NCBI GenBank assembly: GCA_023411215.1
Contig: JAEYOY010000009.1
Location: forward strand, 1-34,306
From: Bacillota bacterium
GTDB taxonomy: Bacteria > Bacillota > Clostridia > Lachnospirales > Lachnospiraceae
Direction: 5' to 3'
Length of the DNA stretch: 34,306 nt
Under the pieces are notes generated by a model that saw only the letters and a list, made by a program, of their open reading frames with translations, was not told where the DNA came from and did no database searches. The position numbers were made by a program, and so were the translations under genes. Shown one piece after another: positions 13,352 through 21,520 of this stretch (position 1 is its first letter; each line of letters starts with the position of its first letter).

Positions 13352-14242
13352 ATGAATACGATACCTGCAAAAACCATTGTTGCCAGTCGCAAGGATACCT
13401 CCTGGTTTGGGACCGAATATAATATGAACATTTATAAGGGCTGCTGTCATGGCTGTATCTACTGCGACAGCCGCAGCGATTGCTATCAGATTCCGGATTT
13501 TGATATCGTGCGAGTCAAGGAAAATGCAACGGATATCATCCGGAAGGAGCTTCGCCACAAAACAAAAACCGGTGTCATCGGCACCGGTTCTATGAGTGAT
13601 CCTTATAATCCTTATGAAGAGAAATATGAGTTAACCAGGCAAGCCCTTGACATCATCAACACATATCATTTTGGAGTTGCGATAGCAACAAAAAGTGCCT
13701 TGATTGCACGCGATATTGATCTTCTTACGAAGATAAAAGCTCATTCTCCAGTAATCTGCAAAATCACCATTACCGCCATTGACGATGAACTAAGTCGAAC
13801 CATTGAACCCGGTGTCCATGCTACCTCCAAGCGTTTGGAAGCCATCCGGCTGCTGTCCGGAGCAGGAATTTTTACCGGTGTACTAATGATGCCCCTCCTG
13901 CCCTACCTTACCGATACTCCGGAGAATGTGCTGTCCATCCTTCATCAGGCTAAGGAATGCGGCGCACGTTTTATCTATCCTTTATTCGGTCTTTCCTTAA
14001 GAAGTGGACAACGGGAATACTTTTATCAGAAGCTGGAACAATATTTTCCGGGGCAGAAGCTAAAGGATAACTATAACCGCTTATACGGTTCTTCTTATGA
14101 ATGCCATAGTCCAAGGGAAAAGGAACTCCGTACCTTATTTATATCAGAATGTGAGAAGCTAGGGCTCCTTTATCACATGGAGGACATCATCAAGGCTTAT
14201 CGTAAGGACTATGAATACCGGCAGCTTTCCTTCTTTTCCTAG
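13352..14242 (+). CDS. SPL family radical SAM protein
   Basis: 296-residue COG1533 protein, related to spore photoproduct lyase. The iron-sulfur motif CX3CX2C lies in GCCHGCIYCD at about residues 28-36. Further family elements are GTGSMSDPYNPYE near 75-87, the IATKS strand near 112, KITITAIDDELSRTIEPG near 132-149, and PLLPYLTDTPENV. It would cleave S-adenosylmethionine to a 5'-deoxyadenosyl radical; the substrate is unknown. Annotations such as DNA repair photolyase come from the family name only. AAAGGAACACT precedes the ATG; a second similar GAAAGGAA just upstream is a short duplication. It probably shares the GyrI-like transcript. It ends convergent to the diguanylate gene. Confidence 0.88.
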   Translation: MNTIPAKTIVASRKDTSWFGTEYNMNIYKGCCHGCIYCDSRSDCYQIPDFDIVRVKENATDIIRKELRHKTKTGVIGTGSMSDPYNPYEEKYELTRQALDIINTYHFGVAIATKSALIARDIDLLTKIKAHSPVICKITITAIDDELSRTIEPGVHATSKRLEAIRLLSGAGIFTGVLMMPLLPYLTDTPENVLSILHQAKECGARFIYPLFGLSLRSGQREYFYQKLEQYFPGQKLKDNYNRLYGSSYECHSPREKELRTLFISECEKLGLLYHMEDIIKAYRKDYEYRQLSFFS

Positions 14243-14300
14243 AACATCCACTCTGCTACTATAACGATATGTCCATTTTTATGTTTCTGAGATTAATCAC

Positions 14301-16631
14301 TTATTTGGAATCTACTAGATGCTTTTTCTCTACTTCTTCCATCTCAATCGGTCTTGAGAAATAATAACCCTGTCCGATATCACATTGAATCCCCTTGAGA
14401 TATTCCAGCTCCAAATCACTCTCGATCCCCTCTGCTATAACATTCAGCTTCAGATCCTTACAGAGATTGATAATGGTCGAGACAATTGTCTTGGCTTCCC
14501 TGCTGGTTGCAATATTCTGAACGAAGGATTTATCGATTTTGATGCAGTCAATCGGCAGTCTGACAATGTAGCTCAATGAGGAGTATCCGATTCCAAAGTC
14601 ATCAATTGCAACGCGGAACCCCATATTCCTTAACAGCTGCAACCTTTGTATGCTCTCCTCCACATTTTTGATAATGATACGCTCTGTCAACTCTAGCTGG
14701 ATAAAAGAAGGATCCACATGATATAGACGTACGAAATCCATCAAATCGGTAAGGAATTTCTTCGTCTCAAAGGTTTTTGTTGAGATATTGATGGACAGTA
14801 AAACCGGATCAATCCCTGTTTCCTTCCATTTCTTCAGCTGTTTACAGGCATTTTCAATGACCCAATAATCAATCTGAATAATGGTACCGGCTTGTTCCGC
14901 CATATCAATAAATTGATCCGGATACAATAAGCCTCTACCAGGATGGTTCCAGCGAATCAAAGCCTCAATTTCCGCAATTTTCTCGCTTCCCAGATAGAAC
15001 AAGGGCTGGTAAACAAGGAAAAATTGATTTGAACGAATTCCGTGAATAATATCCGCCTGAAGCTCTAAGGATGATGTTAGCTTCTGATAGATTTCTTTAT
15101 CATATTTTTTTATCTGATCACTGCCATGGAATCTAGCGTAATTTTTCGCATGCGTTACAGCTTTTAACGGCTCTTCCGCTCTAGTATCCTCATTACATTG
15201 AAAAAGACCGATGCTAAAATGGATATCAATGGATCTTCCGGCTACAAGATAGCTCTCTTTTATCTTCTTAAGAATCTCCCCTGCTTTTCTAGCCAGCTCC
15301 TCCTCCGTCACATTGCTGTTCACCAGTACAACAAATTCATCTCCCTTATAACGATAAATCTGGTAGTCCTCATTCAAGCAGCATAGAATTCTCCTTGCTA
15401 CCTCGCAAAGAATAATATCACCTGTGGTATACCCATACGTCTCATTAATGTGGCTGAATTTGTCAATTGCAAACATAATTACTGAGAATTCCCGTTTATC
15501 TTCACTTTGTTCCAAAGTCAGAAGATCCTTTTCCAGAACATATTGATTCAATAAGGTGGTTAGCGGATCATACTGAGTAAGCGTCTTGATCTTGTCCATC
15601 ATACGATTAAAGCTTACACCCAGTCTTCCGATCTCATCCTTGGATTTTCTAGTAAAACGGATAGTGAGATCGCCCTTTGCACCGATAGCAAATAGCTGCT
15701 CCAATTCCATGATAGGCTTTGAGAAACGACTGACAAAGAAATAAGCTAATAAGGTACTGATGAGTAAAGTGATACCGGTAACTGACAGGAAAAGTTTTTT
15801 GAGACCATTCAGGCTTTTTAAAGCCTCTTTCTCATTTGTGCCTATATATATCTTCCAATCTGTATTATCTACGGAAGCATAGCCCATCAATATTTCATTA
15901 CCCTCAAAGGTGTATGCACCATGCCCGCCGAATATGCTGTCAGCAGAGCGGACGAATTCAGCTAAGGAGCTGTATTTCTCCTCCTTTGCAGCCAAATCAA
16001 AAAGATTATATTCCCCCTCGACTTTATCGTTATATGGGCGTGAAATGAAGGATCCTCCATCACTAATTATGTATGCTTTTCCATTTATTCCATATCCGCG
16101 GGACAAGGCATAATCCGATAAAAAGTCCACATCCAATCTGGCAATTAAGGCACCTTTAATTTCGCCCTTATGAAGGATTGGAGTTGCTACCATAATCGCC
16201 GGTTGCTTCGTCTTTCTACTGATGAGCACTTCAGAGAAGGATGTTTCTCCCGATAATGCCCTTTTAATATAATCCCTGTCATCAAGCTTTAGAAAGGAAC
16301 CGTCAAGATAATGAGCAGTCCCTGACATATCTACAACAGCAATATTCAAATAGAAGGTATTTATCTGACTCTGAATGATTTGACGCTGAGCCTCCCAATT
16401 CATACTTGCCATCTGTTCATCAATCGCCAGATTATGTAAAGGCAGCACAAATTGATGGATATAATTCGATAAGTTGGATGCTGATTCGGTTGCTACTCGC
16501 TCGACGGCATTGTTAACCTCATTCACTAATATATCCTTAAACCGTAAATAACCACTGATACTTATGGCTGAGGCTACGATTAATATCATCGCCAACGAAA
16601 AAATCATTCCCTTTGTCTTTATGCTTCTCAT
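14301..16631 (-). CDS. Membrane Cache-HAMP-GGDEF-EAL protein (c-di-GMP turnover)
   Basis: 776-residue inner-membrane sensor. TM1 is at about residues 8-27, then an extracellular dCache domain (about 35-275), TM2 near 285-305, HAMP, a GGDEF domain (about 350-510) and a C-terminal EAL domain (about 530-770). The EAL domain keeps the catalytic signatures EALIRW near 554, the DDFGIGYSS metal loop and VIAEGIES, so phosphodiesterase activity on cyclic di-GMP is likely. The GGDEF signature reads YKGDEF, with Lys in place of the first Gly, so cyclase activity is doubtful and the domain may be a GTP sensor. The ATG at 16629-16631 has AGGAG 6 nt upstream; two earlier in-frame ATGs lack one. The gene is monocistronic with its own promoter. 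The ligand of the Cache domain is unknown. Confidence 0.93.
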   Translation of the reverse strand: MRSIKTKGMIFSLAMILIVASAISISGYLRFKDILVNEVNNAVERVATESASNLSNYIHQFVLPLHNLAIDEQMASMNWEAQRQIIQSQINTFYLNIAVVDMSGTAHYLDGSFLKLDDRDYIKRALSGETSFSEVLISRKTKQPAIMVATPILHKGEIKGALIARLDVDFLSDYALSRGYGINGKAYIISDGGSFISRPYNDKVEGEYNLFDLAAKEEKYSSLAEFVRSADSIFGGHGAYTFEGNEILMGYASVDNTDWKIYIGTNEKEALKSLNGLKKLFLSVTGITLLISTLLAYFFVSRFSKPIMELEQLFAIGAKGDLTIRFTRKSKDEIGRLGVSFNRMMDKIKTLTQYDPLTTLLNQYVLEKDLLTLEQSEDKREFSVIMFAIDKFSHINETYGYTTGDIILCEVARRILCCLNEDYQIYRYKGDEFVVLVNSNVTEEELARKAGEILKKIKESYLVAGRSIDIHFSIGLFQCNEDTRAEEPLKAVTHAKNYARFHGSDQIKKYDKEIYQKLTSSLELQADIIHGIRSNQFFLVYQPLFYLGSEKIAEIEALIRWNHPGRGLLYPDQFIDMAEQAGTIIQIDYWVIENACKQLKKWKETGIDPVLLSINISTKTFETKKFLTDLMDFVRLYHVDPSFIQLELTERIIIKNVEESIQRLQLLRNMGFRVAIDDFGIGYSSLSYIVRLPIDCIKIDKSFVQNIATSREAKTIVSTIINLCKDLKLNVIAEGIESDLELEYLKGIQCDIGQGYYFSRPIEMEEVEKKHLVDSK

Positions 16632-16726
16632 TCGTTCTCCTAGTATATCTTCTTGTTTAGTATTCCTTCGCATCCCTGCTAAGGCTTCTTTGTAAATGCA
16701 AGTCATAATAAATACATCATTTAATA

Positions 16727-16755
16727 ATTATAAAACAAGATCAGAATTGTGTCCA
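16727..16755 (-). promoter_or_regulatory. Promoter of the Cache-GGDEF-EAL gene
   Basis: On the minus strand TGGACA (16750-16755), 17 bp, TATAAT (16727-16732), about 95 bp upstream of the chosen start. Confidence 0.65.
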
Positions 16756-16789
16756 TAGCAAAAGTATAGCTACCTAAGATACAAAACAC

Positions 16790-16871
16790 AAAAAACTGCT
16801 TCATAGCAAGTATTGTTAGCAAAGGCCGTTGTGATTCTAGCCTTTTACTAATGAAAATGCTTTGAAACAGT
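16790..16871 (-). terminator. Branched terminator of metY
   Basis: In the minus-strand RNA the 14-nt arms from 16858-16871 and 16795-16808 pair in 13 of 14 positions, including one G-U, and are followed by six Ts (16790-16795). The loop holds a second AAAGGC/GCCTTT stem. This is a large but convincing intrinsic terminator starting 16 nt after the metY stop. Confidence 0.8.
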
Positions 16872-16887
16872 CTCTTGAATTTTATAC

Positions 16888-18168
16888 TTATTGGCTAACT
16901 TGAGCCAAGGCCTGCTCGATATCTGCTATAATATCATCTACGTTCTCAATGCCGATGGACATACGAATTAGATCCGGTGTAATGCCGGCATCAATCAGCT
17001 GCTGATCGGTAAGCTGACGATGGGTGGTACTGGCAGGATGCAATACCCCTGTTCTTGCATCAGCTACATGTACTACAATAGCAGCCAACTTGAGGCTATC
17101 CATGAATTTCACAGCCGCTTTCCTGCCTCCCTTAATTCCGTAGGAGATAACACCACAAGAACCCTGAGGAAGATATTTTAAAGCTAGTTCATGGTATTTA
17201 TTATTCTTTAGACCGGGATAATTTACCCAGGCGATTTGATCATTTTTCTCCAGATACTCTGCAACCTTCTGGGCATTACTGCAGTGCCTCTCCATTCTCA
17301 AATGTAAGGTTTCCAGTCCAAGATTTAATAAAAATGCATTATTCGGCGCAGGTGCAGCACCGAGATCTCTCATCAGCTGAACTCTTGCCTTAGTAATAAA
17401 AGCAGCTTTACCACAGTCTCTGGTGTATACCATACCATGATAGGAGGCATCCGGAGTCGATAAGCCAGGGAATTTCCCATTATCCCAATTGAAATTACCA
17501 CTGTCTACAATCACGCCACCAAGAGCAACCGCATGGCCATCCATGTATTTGGAGGTGGAATGTACAACGATGTCGGCACCAAATTCAAAGGGTCTGCAAT
17601 TAATCGGAGTAGCAAAGGTATTGTCTACAAACAATGGAATACCGTTCTGATGAGCAAAGGTTGCCAGCTTCTCAATATCGGTAATGATTAAAGCCGGATT
17701 AGCAATCGTCTCAGCAAATACCAGCTTTGTATTCTCTCTGATTTCCTTCTGTAATTCTTCTAAGGAAGCATCGGGATCAACAAAGGTTACTTCAATCCCC
17801 ATTCTCTTTAAGGTTACAGCAAAGAGATTTGTAGTTCCGCCGTAAATTGTACTGGAAGAAATCATGTGATCACCGCTACAGCATATATTAAGTACAGCAA
17901 TCAGACTTGCTGCCTGACCTGAGGAGGTACACATAGCACCTATACCACCCTCCAAGGAAGCGATCTTCTTCTCTACACTATCCACGGTTGGATTGGCCAC
18001 TCTAGTATAGAAAAAGCCTTCCTCTGTAAGATCAAATAACCTTCCTACCTGCTCACTGGAATCATATTTGAAGGTCGTGCTCTGATAAATCGGTAACACT
18101 CTGGGTTCTCCATTCTTCGGCTGATAGCCTTCTTGAATACATCTAGTCTCAATATGATAATTCTTCAT
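16888..18168 (-). CDS. metY: O-acetylhomoserine sulfhydrylase (aminocarboxypropyltransferase)
   Basis: 426-residue PLP enzyme of the Cys/Met metabolism group. It would join sulfide to O-acetylhomoserine to give homocysteine in methionine synthesis. It starts IETRCIQEGYQP, has the PLP-phosphate loop SSGQAASL near 81-88, the cofactor aspartate in LFVDNTFATP near 185, and the Schiff-base lysine in VHSTSKYMDGH near 206. The family-typical length, the 60-residue insertion of MetY compared with MetB/MetC, and SIGIENVDDIIADIEQAL at the end all support MetY. GAGGAAGG lies about 10 nt before the ATG. It has a near-consensus promoter with a leader of only about 50 nt, so there is no room for a SAM riboswitch. 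It is monocistronic. Confidence 0.94.
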   Translation of the reverse strand: MKNYHIETRCIQEGYQPKNGEPRVLPIYQSTTFKYDSSEQVGRLFDLTEEGFFYTRVANPTVDSVEKKIASLEGGIGAMCTSSGQAASLIAVLNICCSGDHMISSSTIYGGTTNLFAVTLKRMGIEVTFVDPDASLEELQKEIRENTKLVFAETIANPALIITDIEKLATFAHQNGIPLFVDNTFATPINCRPFEFGADIVVHSTSKYMDGHAVALGGVIVDSGNFNWDNGKFPGLSTPDASYHGMVYTRDCGKAAFITKARVQLMRDLGAAPAPNNAFLLNLGLETLHLRMERHCSNAQKVAEYLEKNDQIAWVNYPGLKNNKYHELALKYLPQGSCGVISYGIKGGRKAAVKFMDSLKLAAIVVHVADARTGVLHPASTTHRQLTDQQLIDAGITPDLIRMSIGIENVDDIIADIEQALAQVSQ

Positions 18169-18223
18169 AACCTTCGCCCTTCCTCATCTATTATGTATTA
18201 TTATTCAATTAATATTATAAGTA

Positions 18224-18252
18224 ATCATATAGCCTCGAAATATATTTGTCAA
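18224..18252 (-). promoter_or_regulatory. Promoter of metY
   Basis: On the minus strand TTGACA (18247-18252), 17 bp, TATGAT (18224-18229). A 19-bp stretch over the -10 and start region (18212-18230) is shared with the araC-type gene's promoter at 19266-19284 with one mismatch. Confidence 0.7.
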
Positions 18253-18378
18253 CTATAAGCTATGGTCAGTTAATTCTGGTATATTATTCCAGGGACGGTT
18301 TGCTGACAGAAATCCCGATAATAAGCCAAGGAGCCACGAATTGAGGCGGCAGTATTAATTTACTGATTGAATATGATT

Positions 18379-19239
18379 TTAGTCGATCCCTTCCAGCATC
18401 CGATATTGCCTGGGGGTTAACCCTTTGCTGGCGCGAAATACCTTAATAAAGTAGCTGGAGTCATTAAAGCCACAATTATGGGCAATCTCGGTAATCGAAA
18501 GTGCCCTTTCCTTCAATTGATTACAAGCGCATTCAATTCGATAATAATTCAGATACTCAATCGGTGTCCGATTCGTCAGTTTCTTGAAAAATCGACAGAA
18601 ATATCTTGGATTCAGATCTGCAGTCTTCGCCATACTCTCCAAGGTGATTGCTTCCGTATAATTATTCTCGATATATAGGATAACCTCTTTTAAGCGATTA
18701 ATATACCATACGGTTTCTCTGTGAGATTCATTTTTCTTCAAAGAGGAGCTAAGCTCACAGAGTATACCCATTAACTGAAATAAACATCCCTGAATCATAA
18801 ATTCATAACCTCTACTCTGCTTCCTGCACAAACGAAAAAGAGTCTTAATTGTCTCATTGATTCGTGTATCAATATCCGATAGGATTAAGGGAGAATATAT
18901 CTCCTCCTCCATCATTCGCTGCAACAATTTATTACAAGTCTGATTACCACCGATCAGTAGCTTTAGATCAAATACAATACATTCGTAAATGCAGTTTTCA
19001 GGAACTCCTCCATGGAGCACACCGGCTGGTATGAAATAGATATCTCCCTGCTTTGCCTGAAGAACCTCTCCATCCAAGGTAAGGTGAAAGCTCCCTTCCT
19101 TAATCAGAATAATTTCATATTCCGGGTGCCAGTGATAGGTCATCTGATAACGGAGATCGGTGGGTTCCATATGATAGAATGCCAATGGAAATTCAATCGT
19201 CCCCTGCTGCCTGTGCTCTTTATAGTCTAGGTATTTCAT
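18379..19239 (-). CDS. AraC family transcriptional regulator with cupin sensor
   Basis: 286-residue regulator. The N-terminal cupin (about residues 15-95, with WHPEYEIILIKEGSFHLTLDGEVLQAKQGDIYFIPAGVLHG) would bind a sugar or similar ligand. The C-terminal AraC double helix-turn-helix covers about 185-283 (ITLESMAKTADLNPRYFCRFFKKLTNRTPIEYLNYYRI and ALSITEIAHNCGFNDSSYFIKVFRASKGLTPRQYR). The longest frame begins at a TTG (19251); the ATG at 19237-19239 with GGGGGAC just upstream is the better start. It is divergent from fucI, so it is the likely regulator of fucose use, by analogy with other AraC-sugar gene pairs. Its own operator is not certain. Confidence 0.9.
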   Translation of the reverse strand: MKYLDYKEHRQQGTIEFPLAFYHMEPTDLRYQMTYHWHPEYEIILIKEGSFHLTLDGEVLQAKQGDIYFIPAGVLHGGVPENCIYECIVFDLKLLIGGNQTCNKLLQRMMEEEIYSPLILSDIDTRINETIKTLFRLCRKQSRGYEFMIQGCLFQLMGILCELSSSLKKNESHRETVWYINRLKEVILYIENNYTEAITLESMAKTADLNPRYFCRFFKKLTNRTPIEYLNYYRIECACNQLKERALSITEIAHNCGFNDSSYFIKVFRASKGLTPRQYRMLEGID

Positions 19240-19277
19240 TCCGTCCCCCAAAAGTGAATATTTTTATATTATAAGTA

Positions 19278-19307
19278 ATTATATCACAGGAAAATCTGGT
19301 AAAACAA
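19278..19307 (-). promoter_or_regulatory. Promoter of the AraC-type gene
   Basis: On the minus strand TATAAT (19278-19283) with a TTGTTT (19302-19307) 18 bp upstream. The -10 and following bases match the metY promoter region. Confidence 0.5.
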
Positions 19308-19408
19308 CAATATAATTATAGGTAGACAGAAGGATACATATAACTACTAAGGTAGGTACTTAAGTAACCAAGATAACTATACTGATTTACAGACTATTCA
19401 ATCCTGAT

Positions 19409-19434
19409 TATCATGATATTGAGTAGAGTATAAT
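19409..19434 (+). promoter_or_regulatory. Likely fucI promoter region with palindrome
   Basis: TATAAT at 19429-19434 is a clear -10, 36 bp before the fucI ATG, but no recognisable -35 lies 16-18 bp upstream. The perfect palindrome TATCATGATA (19409-19418) sits there instead. This pattern fits activator-dependent transcription, with the divergent AraC-type protein as candidate. Two TAACTA(C/T) motifs lie further upstream (19340s and 19370s). Confidence 0.45.
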
Positions 19435-19470
19435 GATCCGTATTTATAATGTATGAAGGAGGTTGAAACA

Positions 19471-21264
19471 ATGGCTAAGAACAGATTAATCGGGGATTAC
19501 CCCGTCATTGGCATCCGTCCGACCATTGATGGTCGTAGAGGTGTACTTCAGGTTCGTGAGTCCTTAGAAGAACAGACAATGGATATGGCAAAGGCTGCTG
19601 CAAGGCTATTAACAGAGAATCTCTGTTATTCCAACGGAGAGCCGGTTAAGGTTGTAATTGCGGATACTACCATTGGCCGCGTTGCAGAAAGCGCTGCTTG
19701 TGCGTCTAAGTTCAGAAAAGAGGGTGTTGATATCACTTTAACAGTCACTCCCTGCTGGTGCTACGGAGCAGAAACTATGGATATGGACCCGATGACCATC
19801 AAAGGTGTCTGGGGTTTTAACGGGACAGAACGACCGGGTGCTGTATATCTCGCCTCCGTACTTGCAACCCATGCACAGAAAGGTCTTCCTGCCTTTGGCA
19901 TCTATGGGCATGATGTACAGAGTGCGACAGATACTTCTATTCCCGAGGATGTGAAGGAGAAGCTGCTTCGCTTCGGCAGAGCTGCAATTGCAGCCGCAAG
20001 CATGCGCGGGAAATCTTATCTCCAGATCGGATCTATTTGCATGGGTATCGGCGGATCCATCATCGATCCGGCATTCATCGAAGAGTATCTTGGGATGCGG
20101 GTAGAATCCGTGGATGAGGTGGAGATAATCCGAAGAATGGCTGATGGTATTTACGACGAAAAAGAATATCATAGAGCCCTTGCCTGGACCCGTGCCAAAT
20201 GCCTAGAAGGCTTTGATAAGAATCCCACTGAGCTTCAAAAATCAAGAGAGGAAAAGGATAGTGACTGGGAGTTCGTGGTCAAAATGATGATAATCATCAA
20301 AGATCTTATGAACGGTAATTCAAATCTAGGGTCAGACTACAAGGAGGAAGCCGTTGGACATAATGCTATCGCTGCAGGCTTCCAGGGTCAACGAGAATGG
20401 ACTGACTTCTATCCGAATTGCGATTTTTGTGAAGCCTTACTGAATACCTCCTTTGACTGGGACGGTGCAAGGGAACCATATATCCTCGCAACCGAGAATG
20501 ATGTTCTGAATGGTATCGGTATGCTGTTTATGAAGCTATTAACGAATCGCGCACAGATATTTGCTGACGTAAGGACCTATTGGAGTCCGGAAGCGGTGAA
20601 GTCGGCAACCGGATATGATATCTGTGGCAAAGCAAAGGATTCTAATGGATTTATCCATTTAATTAATTCAGGAGCTGCATGTCTGGATGCTTGTGGAGAA
20701 GCGAAGGATGAGAACGGACAGGGAATCATGAAGAAATGGTGGGAGGTAACCGATAAGGATCAGGAAGCAATTCTGGGGGCAACCACCTGGAACCCGGCTG
20801 ATAATGGGTATTTCAGAGGTGGCGGTTACTCTTCCCGATTTATCACTAAGTCAGAAATGCCGGTAACCATGATCCGCCTTAACCTGGTGAAGGGACTCGG
20901 TCCCTGTCTGCAAATTGCAGAGGGTTGGACAATTGAGCTTCCTGAGAACGTAACCGATACACTTTGGAAACGTACCGACTATACCTGGCCTTGTACCTGG
21001 TTTGCCCCAAGAACAACAGGACAGGGCGCATTTAAAACCGCTTATGATGTTATGAATCACTGGGGTGCAAACCATGGTGCAATCTCCTATGGTCACATCG
21101 GAGCCGATCTGATCACGCTCTGCTCCATGCTACGAATTCCTGTAAGTATGCATAATGTTCCCGAAGAGCAGATCTTCCGTCCAGCCTCCTGGAATGCCTT
21201 CGGTATGGATAAGGAAGGTCAGGACTACCGGGCTTGTCAGGCTTATGGTCCCTTGTATCGATAG
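19471..21264 (+). CDS. fucI: L-fucose isomerase
   Basis: 597-residue cytosolic isomerase converting L-fucose to L-fuculose (and often D-arabinose to D-ribulose), the first step of fucose catabolism. The E. coli enzyme has 591 residues. The N-terminal PVIGIRPTIDGRRGVRE-type region, GDIGxDM-like AFGIYGHDVQSATDTSIPEDV, the metal-site ATENDVLNG near 340-348 and DxH in the C-terminal AWNAFGMDKEGQDYRACQAYGP are family features. The ATG at 19471 has AAGGAGG 8 nt upstream; the ATG at 19453 precedes that site and is rejected. It is divergent from an AraC-type regulator. No fuculokinase, aldolase or transporter lies nearby, so the rest of the pathway must be elsewhere. Confidence 0.96.
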   Translation: MAKNRLIGDYPVIGIRPTIDGRRGVLQVRESLEEQTMDMAKAAARLLTENLCYSNGEPVKVVIADTTIGRVAESAACASKFRKEGVDITLTVTPCWCYGAETMDMDPMTIKGVWGFNGTERPGAVYLASVLATHAQKGLPAFGIYGHDVQSATDTSIPEDVKEKLLRFGRAAIAAASMRGKSYLQIGSICMGIGGSIIDPAFIEEYLGMRVESVDEVEIIRRMADGIYDEKEYHRALAWTRAKCLEGFDKNPTELQKSREEKDSDWEFVVKMMIIIKDLMNGNSNLGSDYKEEAVGHNAIAAGFQGQREWTDFYPNCDFCEALLNTSFDWDGAREPYILATENDVLNGIGMLFMKLLTNRAQIFADVRTYWSPEAVKSATGYDICGKAKDSNGFIHLINSGAACLDACGEAKDENGQGIMKKWWEVTDKDQEAILGATTWNPADNGYFRGGGYSSRFITKSEMPVTMIRLNLVKGLGPCLQIAEGWTIELPENVTDTLWKRTDYTWPCTWFAPRTTGQGAFKTAYDVMNHWGANHGAISYGHIGADLITLCSMLRIPVSMHNVPEEQIFRPASWNAFGMDKEGQDYRACQAYGPLYR

Positions 21265-21345
21265 TTTCAATTCTATTATGAAAAGCTGTTATTCATCAAA
21301 GCTGTTAGGCAGATACCATACAAACGATAGTTAGCGGTAAACAGG

Positions 21346-21380
21346 AAGCGGAGAAGCTCATATAGTGAGCCTCTCCGCTT
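21346..21380 (+). terminator. Terminator of fucI
   Basis: AAGCGGAGA and GCTCA pair with TGAGC and TCTCCGCTT around TATAG, with one mismatch. TTTC follows. The loop-side sequence GGAGAAGCTCA is shared with a second hairpin at 28678-28698. Confidence 0.65.
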
Positions 21381-21415
21381 TCAATCATGTATTCTCTTAT
21401 TATCAATTCATCTAA

Positions 21416-21461
21416 TTCATGATAATAGAAAATCGTATAGCATACGTTCTATTATTCATGA
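21416..21461. repeat. Long nested hairpin downstream of thrS
   Basis: TTCATGATAATAGAA (21416-21430) pairs, with one extra base on the right, with TTCTATTATTCATGA (21447-21461). Inside, CGTAT (21434-21438) pairs with ATACG (21442-21446). No T-run on the minus strand follows it, so it may be an RNA-stabilising structure or a decayed repeat. Confidence 0.55.
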
Positions 21462-21467
21462 CAAGTG

Positions 21468-21511
21468 AATTGATTCATCAATTTTTCTAGTTTTTTCTAG
21501 TTTTTTTCTAG
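21468..21511 (+). repeat. Short hairpin and T-rich CTAG triplicate between fucI and thrS
   Basis: AATTGAT-TC-ATCAATT (21468-21483) is followed by three copies of a T-run ending in CTAG at 21487-21490, 21497-21500 and 21508-21511. On the plus strand it could act as a second terminator for fucI readthrough. Confidence 0.45.
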
Positions 21512-21520
21512 TCATTTCAA

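Noticed and set aside
18169..18223. SAM riboswitch upstream of metY
   Set aside because: The leader from the identified promoter is only about 50 nt, too short for an S-box, and no S-box motif is present.
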